Position numbers and translations under genes: made by a program. Source: Cupriavidus sp. WGlv3 (GTDB taxonomy: Bacteria > Pseudomonadota > Gammaproteobacteria > Burkholderiales > Burkholderiaceae). From it: a stretch of 64,000 bases of DNA. The notes beneath the pieces were generated by a model. That model was not told where the DNA came from. It ran no database searches and was given only the letters and a program-made list of their open reading frames with translations. The stretch spans positions 1 through 64,000 of the forward strand of contig NZ_JALHRX010000023.1 of NCBI RefSeq assembly GCF_023952475.1, written 5' to 3'. Below are positions 52,496 through 60,375 of this stretch, piece after piece. Every line of letters begins with the position of its first letter. Within the stretch, counting starts at the first letter, position 1.

Positions 52496-53425
52496 GTGAA
52501 CGCAGTCTTGTCTGCCGACCAAACCCTGACGAACAACCGTCTGCCGACGGTGCCCCGGAACACGGGCAGCTTTGCGCTGACCTTTCCGGCGACCGTGGGC
52601 AACCTCGACAGCTATATCCAGGCTGTCCACCGGATTCCGCTGCTGACCGCAGAGGAAGAGCAACGCCTTGCGCGCGAACTGCGCGACCACGATTCCGTCG
52701 ACGCAGCGCGCCGCCTGGTGATGTCGCACCTGCGGCTGGTGGTGTCGATCGCCCGCCAGTACCTCGGCTACGGCCTGCCCCACGCCGACCTGATCCAGGA
52801 GGGCAATATCGGCCTGATGAAGGCGGTGAAGCGTTTTGACCCGGACCAGGGCGTGCGCCTGGTGTCGTACGCGATGCACTGGATCAAGGCGGAAATCCAT
52901 GAATACGTGCTGAAGAACTGGCGCATGGTCAAGGTGGCCACCACCAAGGCCCAGCGCAAGCTGTTCTTCAACCTGCGCAGCCACAAGCAGGGCGGCCACA
53001 CCTTCACGCCGGAACAGGTCGAGGCCGTCGCGCGCGAGCTGAACGTCAAGCCGGAAGAAGTGATGGAGATGGAAACCCGCCTGTCGGGCGGCGACCTGGC
53101 GCTCGAAGGGCAGGTCGACGACGGCGAAGAGGAATTCGCCCCCATCGCCTACCTGGCCGACAACCACAACGAGCCGACCCGCGTGATGGAAGCCAAGCGC
53201 CACGACCGCATGCAGGTCGAGGGGCTGGAAGAAGCGCTGGGCAAGCTCGACGAACGCAGCCGCCGCATCATCGAGGCGCGCTGGCTCAACGTCGAGGACG
53301 ACGGCTCGGGCGGCGCCACGCTGCATGAGCTGGCCGACGAGTTCGGCGTGTCGGCCGAGCGCATCCGCCAGATCGAGGCGGCGGCGATGAAGAAGATGAA
53401 GGGCGCGCTGCAGGCCTTTGCCTGA
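52496..53425 (+). CDS. rpoH: RNA polymerase sigma-32 factor (heat shock)
   Basis: Heat-shock sigma factor of 309 residues. Region 2.1-2.4 is recognised in LRLVVSIARQYLGYGLPHADLIQEGNIGLMKAVKRFDP. The RpoH box TKAQRKLFFNLR is present, and region 4 holds the helix-turn-helix TLHELADEFGVSAERIRQIE. The start is GTG at 52496, with AAAGGAG 7 bases upstream, giving MNAVLSADQTL. A perfect CIRCE lies upstream. The terminator follows the stop. Confidence 0.97.
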   Translation: MNAVLSADQTLTNNRLPTVPRNTGSFALTFPATVGNLDSYIQAVHRIPLLTAEEEQRLARELRDHDSVDAARRLVMSHLRLVVSIARQYLGYGLPHADLIQEGNIGLMKAVKRFDPDQGVRLVSYAMHWIKAEIHEYVLKNWRMVKVATTKAQRKLFFNLRSHKQGGHTFTPEQVEAVARELNVKPEEVMEMETRLSGGDLALEGQVDDGEEEFAPIAYLADNHNEPTRVMEAKRHDRMQVEGLEEALGKLDERSRRIIEARWLNVEDDGSGGATLHELADEFGVSAERIRQIEAAAMKKMKGALQAFA

Positions 53426-53442
53426 TCCCACCGCAACCATGC

Positions 53443-53473
53443 AAAAGGCCGGTCCATGGACCGGCCTTTTTTT
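53443..53473 (+). terminator. Intrinsic terminator after rpoH
   Basis: Stem AAGGCCGGTCC/GGACCGGCCTT with a short ATG loop, followed by a T run. It separates rpoH from the convergent SCO gene. Confidence 0.93.
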
Positions 53474-53526
53474 GTTGCGCGCAGCGTTGGTGCGACGTTA
53501 TGCCGCACCCTTGGACCCCGCTTGCG

Positions 53527-54147
53527 TCAGGACAACAGCTGTTTCAGGTCGTGGGCGATGGGTTCCGGACCCTGGCCGTGGCGAATGAACAGCCGCAGCT
53601 TGCCCTGCGGGTCGAACACATAGCTGCCGGCCGAGTGGTCCACGGTGTAGTTGTTGGGTGAGCTGCCCGGCACCTTGGCGTAGAACACCTTGAAGTCCTT
53701 GGCCAGCTTCTGCAGCGCGGCCTCGTCGGCCGGGCGCAGCCCCACGAAGCGCGAATCGAAGGCGGGCACGTACTGCGCCAGCAGCGCCTGCGTATCGCGT
53801 TCCGGGTCGACCGTGACGAACAGCACCTGCACGCGGTCCGCATCCGGCCCCAGCTGCTCCACGACCGCCTTCAGTTCGGCCATGGTGGTGGGGCAGACGT
53901 CCGGGCAGTGGGTGTAGCCGAAGAACATCACCACCGCCTTGCCCTTGTAGTCGGCCAGGGTGCGCACCTTGCCGGTGTGGTCGGTCAGCGAGAAGTCCTT
54001 GCCGAAGTCGGCGGCGCCGGTGATATCGACATTGCGGAACGACGCCTTCTGCTGTCCGCAGGCGGCAACGGCCAGGGCCAGCGCGGCCAGCAGGGAAAAG
54101 CGGCGGAAGGCGGCGAACAGGCCGGAAGCGGAGCTGAGGCGTGGCAT
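53527..54147 (-). CDS. SCO1/SenC family copper chaperone lipoprotein
   Basis: Thioredoxin-fold copper chaperone of 206 residues for CuA-site assembly in cytochrome c oxidase. The signal peptide ends in a lipobox with Cys30 (AVAACGQ), so it is tethered in the periplasm. The copper motif CPDVC gives Cys81 and Cys85, and the histidine ligand is in VDHSAG near residue 170. It is downstream of ctaB (119-base gap), at the end of the oxidase assembly cluster. Confidence 0.93.
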   Translation of the reverse strand: MPRLSSASGLFAAFRRFSLLAALALAVAACGQQKASFRNVDITGAADFGKDFSLTDHTGKVRTLADYKGKAVVMFFGYTHCPDVCPTTMAELKAVVEQLGPDADRVQVLFVTVDPERDTQALLAQYVPAFDSRFVGLRPADEAALQKLAKDFKVFYAKVPGSSPNNYTVDHSAGSYVFDPQGKLRLFIRHGQGPEPIAHDLKQLLS

Positions 54148-54265
54148 GCGGGGGACGGGTCAGGGATGAGAAGGAAACAGCATGCAGTATCGCCGATCAT
54201 GCTGCCGGGCTCGCGCCGGCGCGGCAAGATGCCGCAGCCGGGGCCGGGGCATGCCCCGGCGCAGG

Positions 54266-55210
54266 TCAGACCTGCGGCACGAACTTGAAGTAGTGGTCGA
54301 TCAGCAGCGCGGCAAACAGCAGCGACAGGTACAGGATCGAGAAGCGGAAGGTGCGCTGCGCCAGTTCGTCCGAATAGTTGCGGTACAGCTTCCAGGCATA
54401 GGCCAGGAAGCCCGCGCCCAGCGCCAGCGCGGCGGCCAGGTAGATGTAGCCGCTCATGCCGTAGACGAAGGGCAGCAGCGTCGCCGCGATCATCACCAGC
54501 GTGTACAGCAGGATATGCAGCAGCGTGTAGCGCTCGCCGTGCGTGACCGGCAGCATCGGCAGCCCGGACTTGGCGTAATCGGCGCGGCGGTACAGCGCCA
54601 GCGCCCAGAAGTGCGGCGGGGTCCAGGTGAAGATGATCAGCACCAGGAACCACGCCTCGGCCGGCACCTCGCCCGCGACCGCGGCCCAGCCGAGCGCTGG
54701 CGGCATCGCGCCGGACAGGCCGCCGATGACGATGTTCTGCGGCGTGGCCGGCTTGAGCAGGATGGTGTAGACCACCGCGTAGCCCAGGAAGGTGGCAAAG
54801 GTCAGCCACATGGTCAGGTCGTTGGCGTAGACGTGCAGCAGCCACATGCCCGCGCCGCCCAGGATGGCGGAGAACACCAGCGTCTGGCGCGTGGTGATCT
54901 CGCCGGTGGCGGACGGGCGCCAGGCGGTGCGGCGCATCAGCGCATCGATCTTCTGCTCGACCAGGCAATTGATGGCGAAGGCCGCGCCGGCCAGCAGCCA
55001 GATGCCGGCGGCGCCGCCGATCAGCACTGGCCACGGCACCATGCCGGGGGTGGCGAGGAACATGCCGATGATGGCGCAGAACACGGCCAGCTGCGTCACG
55101 CGCGGCTTGGTCAGGGCGGCATATTGCCGGGCCAGGTGCCGCATGCGGCTCAACTTGCCCAGGGAATGGGGATGGGTAGCGGTAACCACGGAAGGAGTCT
55201 TGTCTTTCAT
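54266..55210 (-). CDS. ctaB: Protoheme IX farnesyltransferase (heme O synthase)
   Basis: Adds a farnesyl group to heme B to give heme O. It is a membrane protein of 314 residues with about nine helices. The prenyltransferase motif NCLVEQKIDALMRRT gives the N-x3-E-x3-D aspartate-rich site. TKPRVTQLAVFCAIIG and TWTPPHFWALAL are family hallmarks. Its ATG overlaps the ctaA stop by 4 bases (55207-55210), so translation is coupled. Confidence 0.97.
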   Translation of the reverse strand: MKDKTPSVVTATHPHSLGKLSRMRHLARQYAALTKPRVTQLAVFCAIIGMFLATPGMVPWPVLIGGAAGIWLLAGAAFAINCLVEQKIDALMRRTAWRPSATGEITTRQTLVFSAILGGAGMWLLHVYANDLTMWLTFATFLGYAVVYTILLKPATPQNIVIGGLSGAMPPALGWAAVAGEVPAEAWFLVLIIFTWTPPHFWALALYRRADYAKSGLPMLPVTHGERYTLLHILLYTLVMIAATLLPFVYGMSGYIYLAAALALGAGFLAYAWKLYRNYSDELAQRTFRFSILYLSLLFAALLIDHYFKFVPQV

Positions 55211-56310
55211 GTGGCGCGGGCGGCGTTCGGCACGGCAGCGGGGGCGCCGGCGGCCCGGGTCGTCAGCCCGATATTGTAGTGGAGACGGACCAACAGCAGC
55301 AGCAGCACCGCGGCGCCGCCGTTATGCGCGACCGCCGCTACCAGCGGCCAGTCGAACACGATATTGGACAGCCCGGTGGCCAGTTGCAACACCAGCGTCG
55401 CCAGCAGCCAGCCGGCGGCGCGGCCGAGCCCTTCGAGCCGGCGCGCGCGCAGGCCGAACCATGCCAGGTAGCCCAGCACGATCACGGCAAAGCCGCGATG
55501 GACCCAGTGGATCGCCACCAGCGCCGCATGCGGGATGTAGTCGCCGTCCGCCGTCATGCCTAACTGGCGCCACAGCGTGAAGCCATGGCGGAAGTCCATC
55601 TCGGGTACCAGCTGGCCGTTGCACAGCGGGAAGTCGGTGCAGGCCAGCACCGCGTAGTTGGTGCTGACCCAGCCGCCCAGGAAGATCTGGATCACCAGCA
55701 GCAGCAGGCCGATGCGCACCGGCCAGCGCAGCCGCGCCGCCTGCGGCGCGACCGGGTGCGGCGGGTCGTTGCGCGAGCCCAGCTGGATCAGCACGGCCAG
55801 CAGCGCCATGCCCAGCATCAGGTGCGTGACGACGATGATCGGCTGCAGCTTCAGCGTCACGGTGAAGGCACCGAAGGCGCCCTGCACGCACACCAGCAGC
55901 AGCACGCCGGTGGCGAACCACGGCGACTGCTTCAGCTCGCGCCGCTTGACCCACGCCAGCACCATCAGCGTGATGATCAGCACGCCGACGGCCATGGCGA
56001 AGTAGCGGTGGATCATCTCGATCCAGGCCTTGGCCAGCGTCACCGGCCCGCTGGGCATCGCGGTCTCGGCCGCGCGGATCGGCTCCAGCGCGGCATGCGG
56101 GTTGGAATGCCCGTAGCAGCCGGGCCAGTCGGGGCAGCCCAGCCCGGAGTCGGTCAGCCGCGTGAAGCTGCCGAACATGATCAGGTCCAGCGTCAGGAAC
56201 GCCGTGATCCAGGCAAGCTTGCGGTACTTGTTGCGGTCGCCCTTCACCATCACGTAGGACAGCGGGAACAGCGCGATCAGGACGCCGATGATGGCCAGTT
56301 GCAGCAGCAT
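55207..56310 (-). CDS. ctaA: Heme A synthase (COX15/CtaA family)
   Basis: Oxidises heme O to heme A. It has 367 residues and about eight transmembrane helices. Candidate heme histidines are in EMIHRYFAMAVG, VTHLMLGMAL, AIHWVHRGFAV and VAHNGGAA. FGSFTRLTDSGLGCPDWPGCYG is the conserved extracellular segment with two cysteines. Long, COX15-like form. Overlaps ctaB by 4 bases and follows the SCO-like gene by 9 bases. Confidence 0.96.
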   Translation of the reverse strand: MLLQLAIIGVLIALFPLSYVMVKGDRNKYRKLAWITAFLTLDLIMFGSFTRLTDSGLGCPDWPGCYGHSNPHAALEPIRAAETAMPSGPVTLAKAWIEMIHRYFAMAVGVLIITLMVLAWVKRRELKQSPWFATGVLLLVCVQGAFGAFTVTLKLQPIIVVTHLMLGMALLAVLIQLGSRNDPPHPVAPQAARLRWPVRIGLLLLVIQIFLGGWVSTNYAVLACTDFPLCNGQLVPEMDFRHGFTLWRQLGMTADGDYIPHAALVAIHWVHRGFAVIVLGYLAWFGLRARRLEGLGRAAGWLLATLVLQLATGLSNIVFDWPLVAAVAHNGGAAVLLLLLVRLHYNIGLTTRAAGAPAAVPNAARAT

Positions 56311-56319
56311 GCCGTCCCC

Positions 56320-56970
56320 TCAACCGATGCGCGAGACCTTGAGCAGCTTCTTCAGGTCGCCGCTCATCTTCTTCGGGTCAGGGTCCTGCGGGAAACGCAT
56401 CATCAGGTTGCCCAGCGGGTCGACCAGGAACAGCGTGTCCTCGGCGCGCTTGCCCGGCTCGGCCGGCAGCCACTGCTGCGCGGCCTGGCGGTCGATGCGC
56501 AGGAAGCGCACGCCGGCGTAGGGCTCGTTGTAGGCGGCAACCAGGCGTTCGTCGATCTTGCCCTCGTCGGTCACCAGCCACACCGGCACGATGCGCAGGC
56601 GGTCCTGGCCCTGCCCGGCGCGGATCTGGCGGATGGTGAACAGCTTCTTGGCGCAGGCCTCGCCGCAGGCCGACGGATCGGCGCTGACCAGCAGCCACTT
56701 GCCGCGGAACTGCTCCAGCGGCACGGCCTGGCCCTGCTCGTCGGTGACGCGCACCGGCGGCATCGGCCGCTGCGGGTCGACCAGCGCGCCGTAGTTGGTG
56801 GCGCCGCCACGCGGCTTGATCACGTAGTAGGTGAAGTAGGAGGCGATCACCGGCGACGCGCACACCAGCAGCAGCATCAGCATCTGCAGGCGGCCACGGC
56901 GCGTGCGCGCGTCGATGCGGGGGTCGCGCGGCGAGGCCGCGGCGGCCGGAGCGGAGTCTTGCTGTGCCAT
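56320..56970 (-). CDS. SCO-like membrane-anchored thioredoxin-fold protein (oxidase assembly)
   Basis: Protein of 216 residues with one N-terminal transmembrane helix (about 30-50, LMLLLVCASPVIASYF). A periplasmic thioredoxin-like fold has CGEACAKK as the cysteine pair, in place of the classical CxxxC context. It is a usual member of betaproteobacterial cytochrome oxidase clusters between SURF1 and ctaA; a role in copper or disulphide handling is inferred. The start at MAQQDSAPA was chosen; the frame begins 13 codons earlier. Confidence 0.8.
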   Translation of the reverse strand: MAQQDSAPAAAASPRDPRIDARTRRGRLQMLMLLLVCASPVIASYFTYYVIKPRGGATNYGALVDPQRPMPPVRVTDEQGQAVPLEQFRGKWLLVSADPSACGEACAKKLFTIRQIRAGQGQDRLRIVPVWLVTDEGKIDERLVAAYNEPYAGVRFLRIDRQAAQQWLPAEPGKRAEDTLFLVDPLGNLMMRFPQDPDPKKMSGDLKKLLKVSRIG

Positions 56971-57043
56971 GGAGTACGTCTGTCCTTTGTCTTCGGCAAG
57001 CCCATGCACCGGTACGCGGCGCCTGGGCGGTCAATTCATTCGA

Positions 57044-57799
57044 TCAGGGTGCGGCCAGCCGGCGCGCGCGGCGCCAGCCCAGCACGACCACCAGCACCAG
57101 CGTCAGCGCGGCCAGCCCGAACCACTGGAAGGCATAGCCATAGTGGCGCTCGGCGCCGGCGTCGGCTGGCAACCAGTCACGTGCCAGGCCGTCGCCGCTA
57201 TCGTTGCGTTGCTCGATCACCAGCGGGTGCAGGGCCAGCCCGGTTTCGGCGGCATACGGCGCGATCTCGAGGTTCTGGCGAATCCTGCTGCCGGCGGCCT
57301 CCTGGCCCAGGCTATAGACCCGCGGCACGCCGGCCAGTGCCGTGCCGGTGATGGTCACCTCGCCCGCGGGCGTCGGAAACGGCGCGATCCGGGTGCGGTC
57401 CCGGGCATCGCGCGGCAGCCAGCCGCGCAGCACCAGCACTGCACGTATGGCGCCGGCCTCGCCCGGCGCCGCGCCGATCACCAGCGGCGTCACCACCAGG
57501 AAGCCCGCGCGGCTGTCGCCGCTGCGGCCGCCGGTGCCGTGGGGGCGATTATCCAGCAATATGGTGCGCGATGCGTCGAAGCGCCCGGTCACGCGCACCG
57601 CGCGGTCGGTCACAACTTGTGACAGCGGCGCCGTGCCCAGCACCACCGGCGGCTGCGCCGACAGCGCCTGCAGCCGCGCGGCGCGCGCTTCCTTCTCATG
57701 CGCGCGATTAAGCTGCCAGTTGCCCAGCGCACAGGTCACCGCGATCACGACCAGTGCGGCCGCCAACGGCAATGGGCTGGCGAAGCGGCGCCAGCTCAT
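57044..57799 (-). CDS. SURF1 family protein
   Basis: Oxidase assembly factor, thought to help insert heme A into subunit I. It has 251 residues with one transmembrane helix at each end (LPLAAALVVIAVTCALGNWQL and FGLAALTLVLVVVLGW). LLDNRPHGTGGRSG is the typical SURF1 motif. The start ATG 57799 gives MSWRRFASPL. It is followed by the SCO-like gene (73-base gap) and convergent with nothing; the twin-transmembrane gene is divergent. Confidence 0.92.
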   Translation of the reverse strand: MSWRRFASPLPLAAALVVIAVTCALGNWQLNRAHEKEARAARLQALSAQPPVVLGTAPLSQVVTDRAVRVTGRFDASRTILLDNRPHGTGGRSGDSRAGFLVVTPLVIGAAPGEAGAIRAVLVLRGWLPRDARDRTRIAPFPTPAGEVTITGTALAGVPRVYSLGQEAAGSRIRQNLEIAPYAAETGLALHPLVIEQRNDSGDGLARDWLPADAGAERHYGYAFQWFGLAALTLVLVVVLGWRRARRLAAP

Positions 57800-57889
57800 C
57801 GGCCCTGCGGCACTGTGCAGCGCGTGCCGGTGCGATAATGGCCCTGTGCGCCGCACGTCGCGCCGCGCCTGCCCCCAACCCGCCCCGCC

Positions 57890-58099
57890 ATGCGCTTTGT
57901 CATCATCATCGCCTTCATCCTGATCATCGCCAGCCTGGCCTCGGCCTTGTTCTTCATGATGCGCGACCGCGGCAAGACGCCCAACATGATGCGCTCGCTG
58001 ATGCTGCGCGTGGGCTTCTCGGTGGCGCTGTTCCTGTTCATCCTGTTCTCGAGCTGGATGGGCTGGATCCACAGCACCGGCATCCGCATGGCGCCCTGA
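57890..58099 (+). CDS. Twin-transmembrane protein (DUF2909)
   Basis: Small membrane protein of 69 residues with two hydrophobic helices (about 2-22 and 38-58) joined by a charged loop. It matches the DUF2909 family found in oxidase gene clusters of beta- and gammaproteobacteria. Unlike its neighbours it is on the plus strand, divergent from SURF1 and convergent with ctaE. A terminator follows. Function unknown. Confidence 0.85.
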   Translation: MRFVIIIAFILIIASLASALFFMMRDRGKTPNMMRSLMLRVGFSVALFLFILFSSWMGWIHSTGIRMAP

Positions 58100-58141
58100 A
58101 CCGGCGCGCCGCGCCGGCTCCAACCGGGGCCCGCAAAAGAC

Positions 58142-58176
58142 AAACGCCGCAGGCTGGCCAGGCCCCTGCGGCGTTT
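58142..58176. terminator. Bidirectional intrinsic terminator between DUF2909 gene and ctaE
   Basis: AAACGCCGCAGG/CCTGCGGCGTTT stem with an 11-base loop; T-rich sequence follows on the right and A-rich sequence precedes on the left. It ends both the rightward DUF2909 transcript and the leftward oxidase transcript. Confidence 0.85.
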
Positions 58177-58241
58177 CTCTTTTGCGTTGGCGCCGGCGGT
58201 CCCGCTCGGTCGCGGGGCCCGCCGGCCGGTACGGCAGCCGG

Positions 58242-59102
58242 TTACAGCCAGTACACCACGATGTAGAGGAACAGCCACACCACGTCAACGAAGTGCCAGT
58301 ACCAGGCCGCGCCTTCGAAGGCGAAGTGGTGCTCCGGGGTAAAGTGCCCCTTCAGCACGCGGATCAGCACCACCGCCAGCATGATCGCGCCCATGGTCAC
58401 GTGGAAACCGTGGAAGCCGGTCAGCAGGAAGAAGGTCGAGCCGTAGATGCCCGAGCTCAGCTTCAGGTTCAGGTCCGCGTAGGCGTGCATGTACTCGTAC
58501 ACCTGGAAGCCCATGAAGATCGCCCCCAGCAGGATGGTCAGCGCCAGGCCCTGGATCAGCTGGCTGCGCTTGCCGGCCAGCAGCGCGTGGTGCGCCCAGG
58601 TCAGCGTCACGCCCGACATCAGCAGCAGCGCGGTGTTGATGGTCGGGATCGGCCACGGACCCATGGTCTGGAAGTTTTCCACCACGCCGGCCGGGCCGGT
58701 GTTGGGCCATACCGCGGCGAAGTCGGGCCACAGGATCTTGTTGTTCAGGTCGCCCAGCCACGGCATGGCGATGGCGCGGGCATAGAACAGCGCGCCGAAG
58801 AACGCGGCGAAGAACATCACCTCGGAGAAGATGAACCAGCCCATCGACCAGCGGAACGACAGGTCGATGTTCTTGCCGTACATGCCGCCTTCGGACTCGC
58901 TGATGGCGTCGCCAAACCAGCTCTTGAGCACGAACAGGAACCACAGCAGGCCGAAGCCGCACAGGTACGGCGCCCAGGGCTGCCCGTTTACCCAACCGGC
59001 GGCGCCGGCACCCGTCATCAGCAGGCCGAAGCTCGCGGTGATGGGGTGGCGCGACGGGCCCGGTACGAAGTAGTACGGAGCGTTTGCGCGATTCGCACTC
59101 AT
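58242..59102 (-). CDS. ctaE: Cytochrome c oxidase subunit III
   Basis: Seven-helix subunit III of 286 residues. HPITASFGLLMTGAGAAGWVNG, WSMGWFIFSEVMFFAAFFGALFYAR and FHGFHVTMGAIMLAVVLIRV are conserved segments, with the glutamate in FSEVMFF and a His-rich last third. Downstream of the DUF2970 gene (145 bases). Together with ctaC and ctaD it makes the core oxidase. Confidence 0.97.
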   Translation of the reverse strand: MSANRANAPYYFVPGPSRHPITASFGLLMTGAGAAGWVNGQPWAPYLCGFGLLWFLFVLKSWFGDAISESEGGMYGKNIDLSFRWSMGWFIFSEVMFFAAFFGALFYARAIAMPWLGDLNNKILWPDFAAVWPNTGPAGVVENFQTMGPWPIPTINTALLLMSGVTLTWAHHALLAGKRSQLIQGLALTILLGAIFMGFQVYEYMHAYADLNLKLSSGIYGSTFFLLTGFHGFHVTMGAIMLAVVLIRVLKGHFTPEHHFAFEGAAWYWHFVDVVWLFLYIVVYWL

Positions 59103-59247
59103 TCTTTTATCTCCAGCTCAGAGTCTTTGATTCAGTATTCGTTGTCCCCGCCTTGGCACTGCAGGCCGCCCGCCTCCTCTGGACCGGCCCCGCCGCTGCG
59201 GTTGCTTTGTTCTGCGACTGCTTTTGTTGTCTTCCCTTCCTGCCCTG

Positions 59248-59472
59248 CTACGCCGCCGCCTGGCTCACCACCATGCGCACGATCACCACCAGGATCGCGA
59301 TGAACACTGCCGCCGCGATCAGCCCGGCGATCACCACATGCACCGGGTTCAGCCGCGCCATGTCGCGTTCGTGCTCGGCGCCCTTGCGCAGGCCGATGAA
59401 CGACCACAGCACCGCGCGCATGGTCTGCGCAAACGACATCTTGCGCTTGACCGCGTCCTTCATCTCATCCAT
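59248..59472 (-). CDS. DUF2970 small membrane protein
   Basis: Protein of 74 residues with one hydrophobic helix near the C terminus (VHVVIAGLIAAAVFIAILVVIVRMVV). MKDAVKRKMSFAQTMRAVLWSFIGLRKG is the DUF2970 signature. It is regularly found between ctaG and ctaE in betaproteobacteria. Function unknown. The start ATG 59472 was chosen by signature; the frame runs further upstream antisense to ctaG. Confidence 0.88.
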   Translation of the reverse strand: MDEMKDAVKRKMSFAQTMRAVLWSFIGLRKGAEHERDMARLNPVHVVIAGLIAAAVFIAILVVIVRMVVSQAAA

Positions 59473-59525
59473 CGCCCGTCCTCCGCCTGACCGGCCGCTT
59501 GCCAGCCGCTCACCAGCCGCTCGCT

Positions 59526-60149
59526 TCAGATGCCCTTGCCGGCCGGCGCGGGCTGCGGCGCCAGCTGGCCTTCGGGCGCCTGCGCCACCGGCGTGCCCAC
59601 CTCGAAGAAGGTGTACGACAGCGTAATGCTCTTCACATCCTTGGGCAGCGCGGGATCGATCACGAACACCACCGGCATCTCGCGCGCCTCGTTCGCCTTG
59701 AGCGTCTGCTGCTTGAAGCAGAAGCACTCCAGCTTCATGAAATACTGGGTCGCCTGCTTGGGCGCGTAGCTCGGGATGGCCTGCGCCGAGATATCGCGCG
59801 GCTGCCCGTTGGCCACCTCGTAGACGATCGTTGCCATCTCGCCGGGATGCACTTCCATGCTGTTCTTCACCGGCCGGAAGGCGAAGGGCCCGCGCGCGTT
59901 GGAGTCGAACTCCACCGTGATGGTGCGGCTCTTGTCGATCTGCGTGTTCTTGACCGCGCCGTGCAGCTCGCGCGTGGTGATCACGTTGATGCCGGTGATC
60001 TCGCAGATCTTCTTGTACAGCGGCACCAGCGCGTAGCCGAAGCCGAACATCACGGCAACGATCACGACCAGCCGCAGCATCATGCCGCGGTTGAACCGCT
60101 TGTCCGCTTCCTTGTTCGCTTCCCTGCCCGACTGCTGCTCGATGCTCAT
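59526..60149 (-). CDS. ctaG: Cytochrome c oxidase assembly protein CtaG (CuB insertion)
   Basis: CtaG/Cox11 copper chaperone for the CuB site, 207 residues. One N-terminal transmembrane helix (about 24-44), then a periplasmic domain. The copper-binding cysteines are in the CFCF motif (Cys142 and Cys144, LECFCFKQQTL). It starts 17 bases after the 43-residue gene ends. TREL and TISFT-like segments match Cox11. Confidence 0.95.
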   Translation of the reverse strand: MSIEQQSGREANKEADKRFNRGMMLRLVVIVAVMFGFGYALVPLYKKICEITGINVITTRELHGAVKNTQIDKSRTITVEFDSNARGPFAFRPVKNSMEVHPGEMATIVYEVANGQPRDISAQAIPSYAPKQATQYFMKLECFCFKQQTLKANEAREMPVVFVIDPALPKDVKSITLSYTFFEVGTPVAQAPEGQLAPQPAPAGKGI

Positions 60150-60166
60150 CTCGCTACCCTGCCGCC

Positions 60167-60298
60167 TCAGCCAAGGAACTTCATCTTGGCAAAGAACCCC
60201 AGAAAGAAAACCACCACGATCGACAACAGGATCAGGCCAAGGCGCCGGTTGGCGGCCTTGTGGTCCGGGCGTGACGGGCTTTTGTCTGGAGACTGCAT
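60167..60298 (-). CDS. Cytochrome oxidase small assembly protein (43 residues)
   Basis: Tiny gene: ATG at 60298, TGA at 60169-60167, 43 codons. The product is MQSPDKSPSRPDHKAANRR, then one hydrophobic helix LGLILLSIVVVFFLGFFA, then KMKFLG. It sits between ctaD and ctaG and matches the small oxidase-assembly proteins usually annotated there in Burkholderiales. A single N-in helix is expected. Function is inferred from context only. Confidence 0.82.
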   Translation of the reverse strand: MQSPDKSPSRPDHKAANRRLGLILLSIVVVFFLGFFAKMKFLG

Positions 60299-60320
60299 AA
60301 CGGTCTTGATACCTGCCGGC

Positions 60321-60352
60321 GCGAAAGGGGCGGACGCTGCCGCCCCTTTCGC
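60321..60352. repeat. Thirteen-base-pair hairpin after ctaD
   Basis: GCGAAAGGGGCGG/CCGCCCCTTTCGC with loop ACGCTG, 24 bases after the ctaD stop. There is no T tract in the direction of transcription, so it is likely a processing/stabilising hairpin or a partial stop within the oxidase operon rather than a full terminator. Confidence 0.7.
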
Positions 60353-60375
60353 GGCCTGGTTACGCGGGTGCCGCG

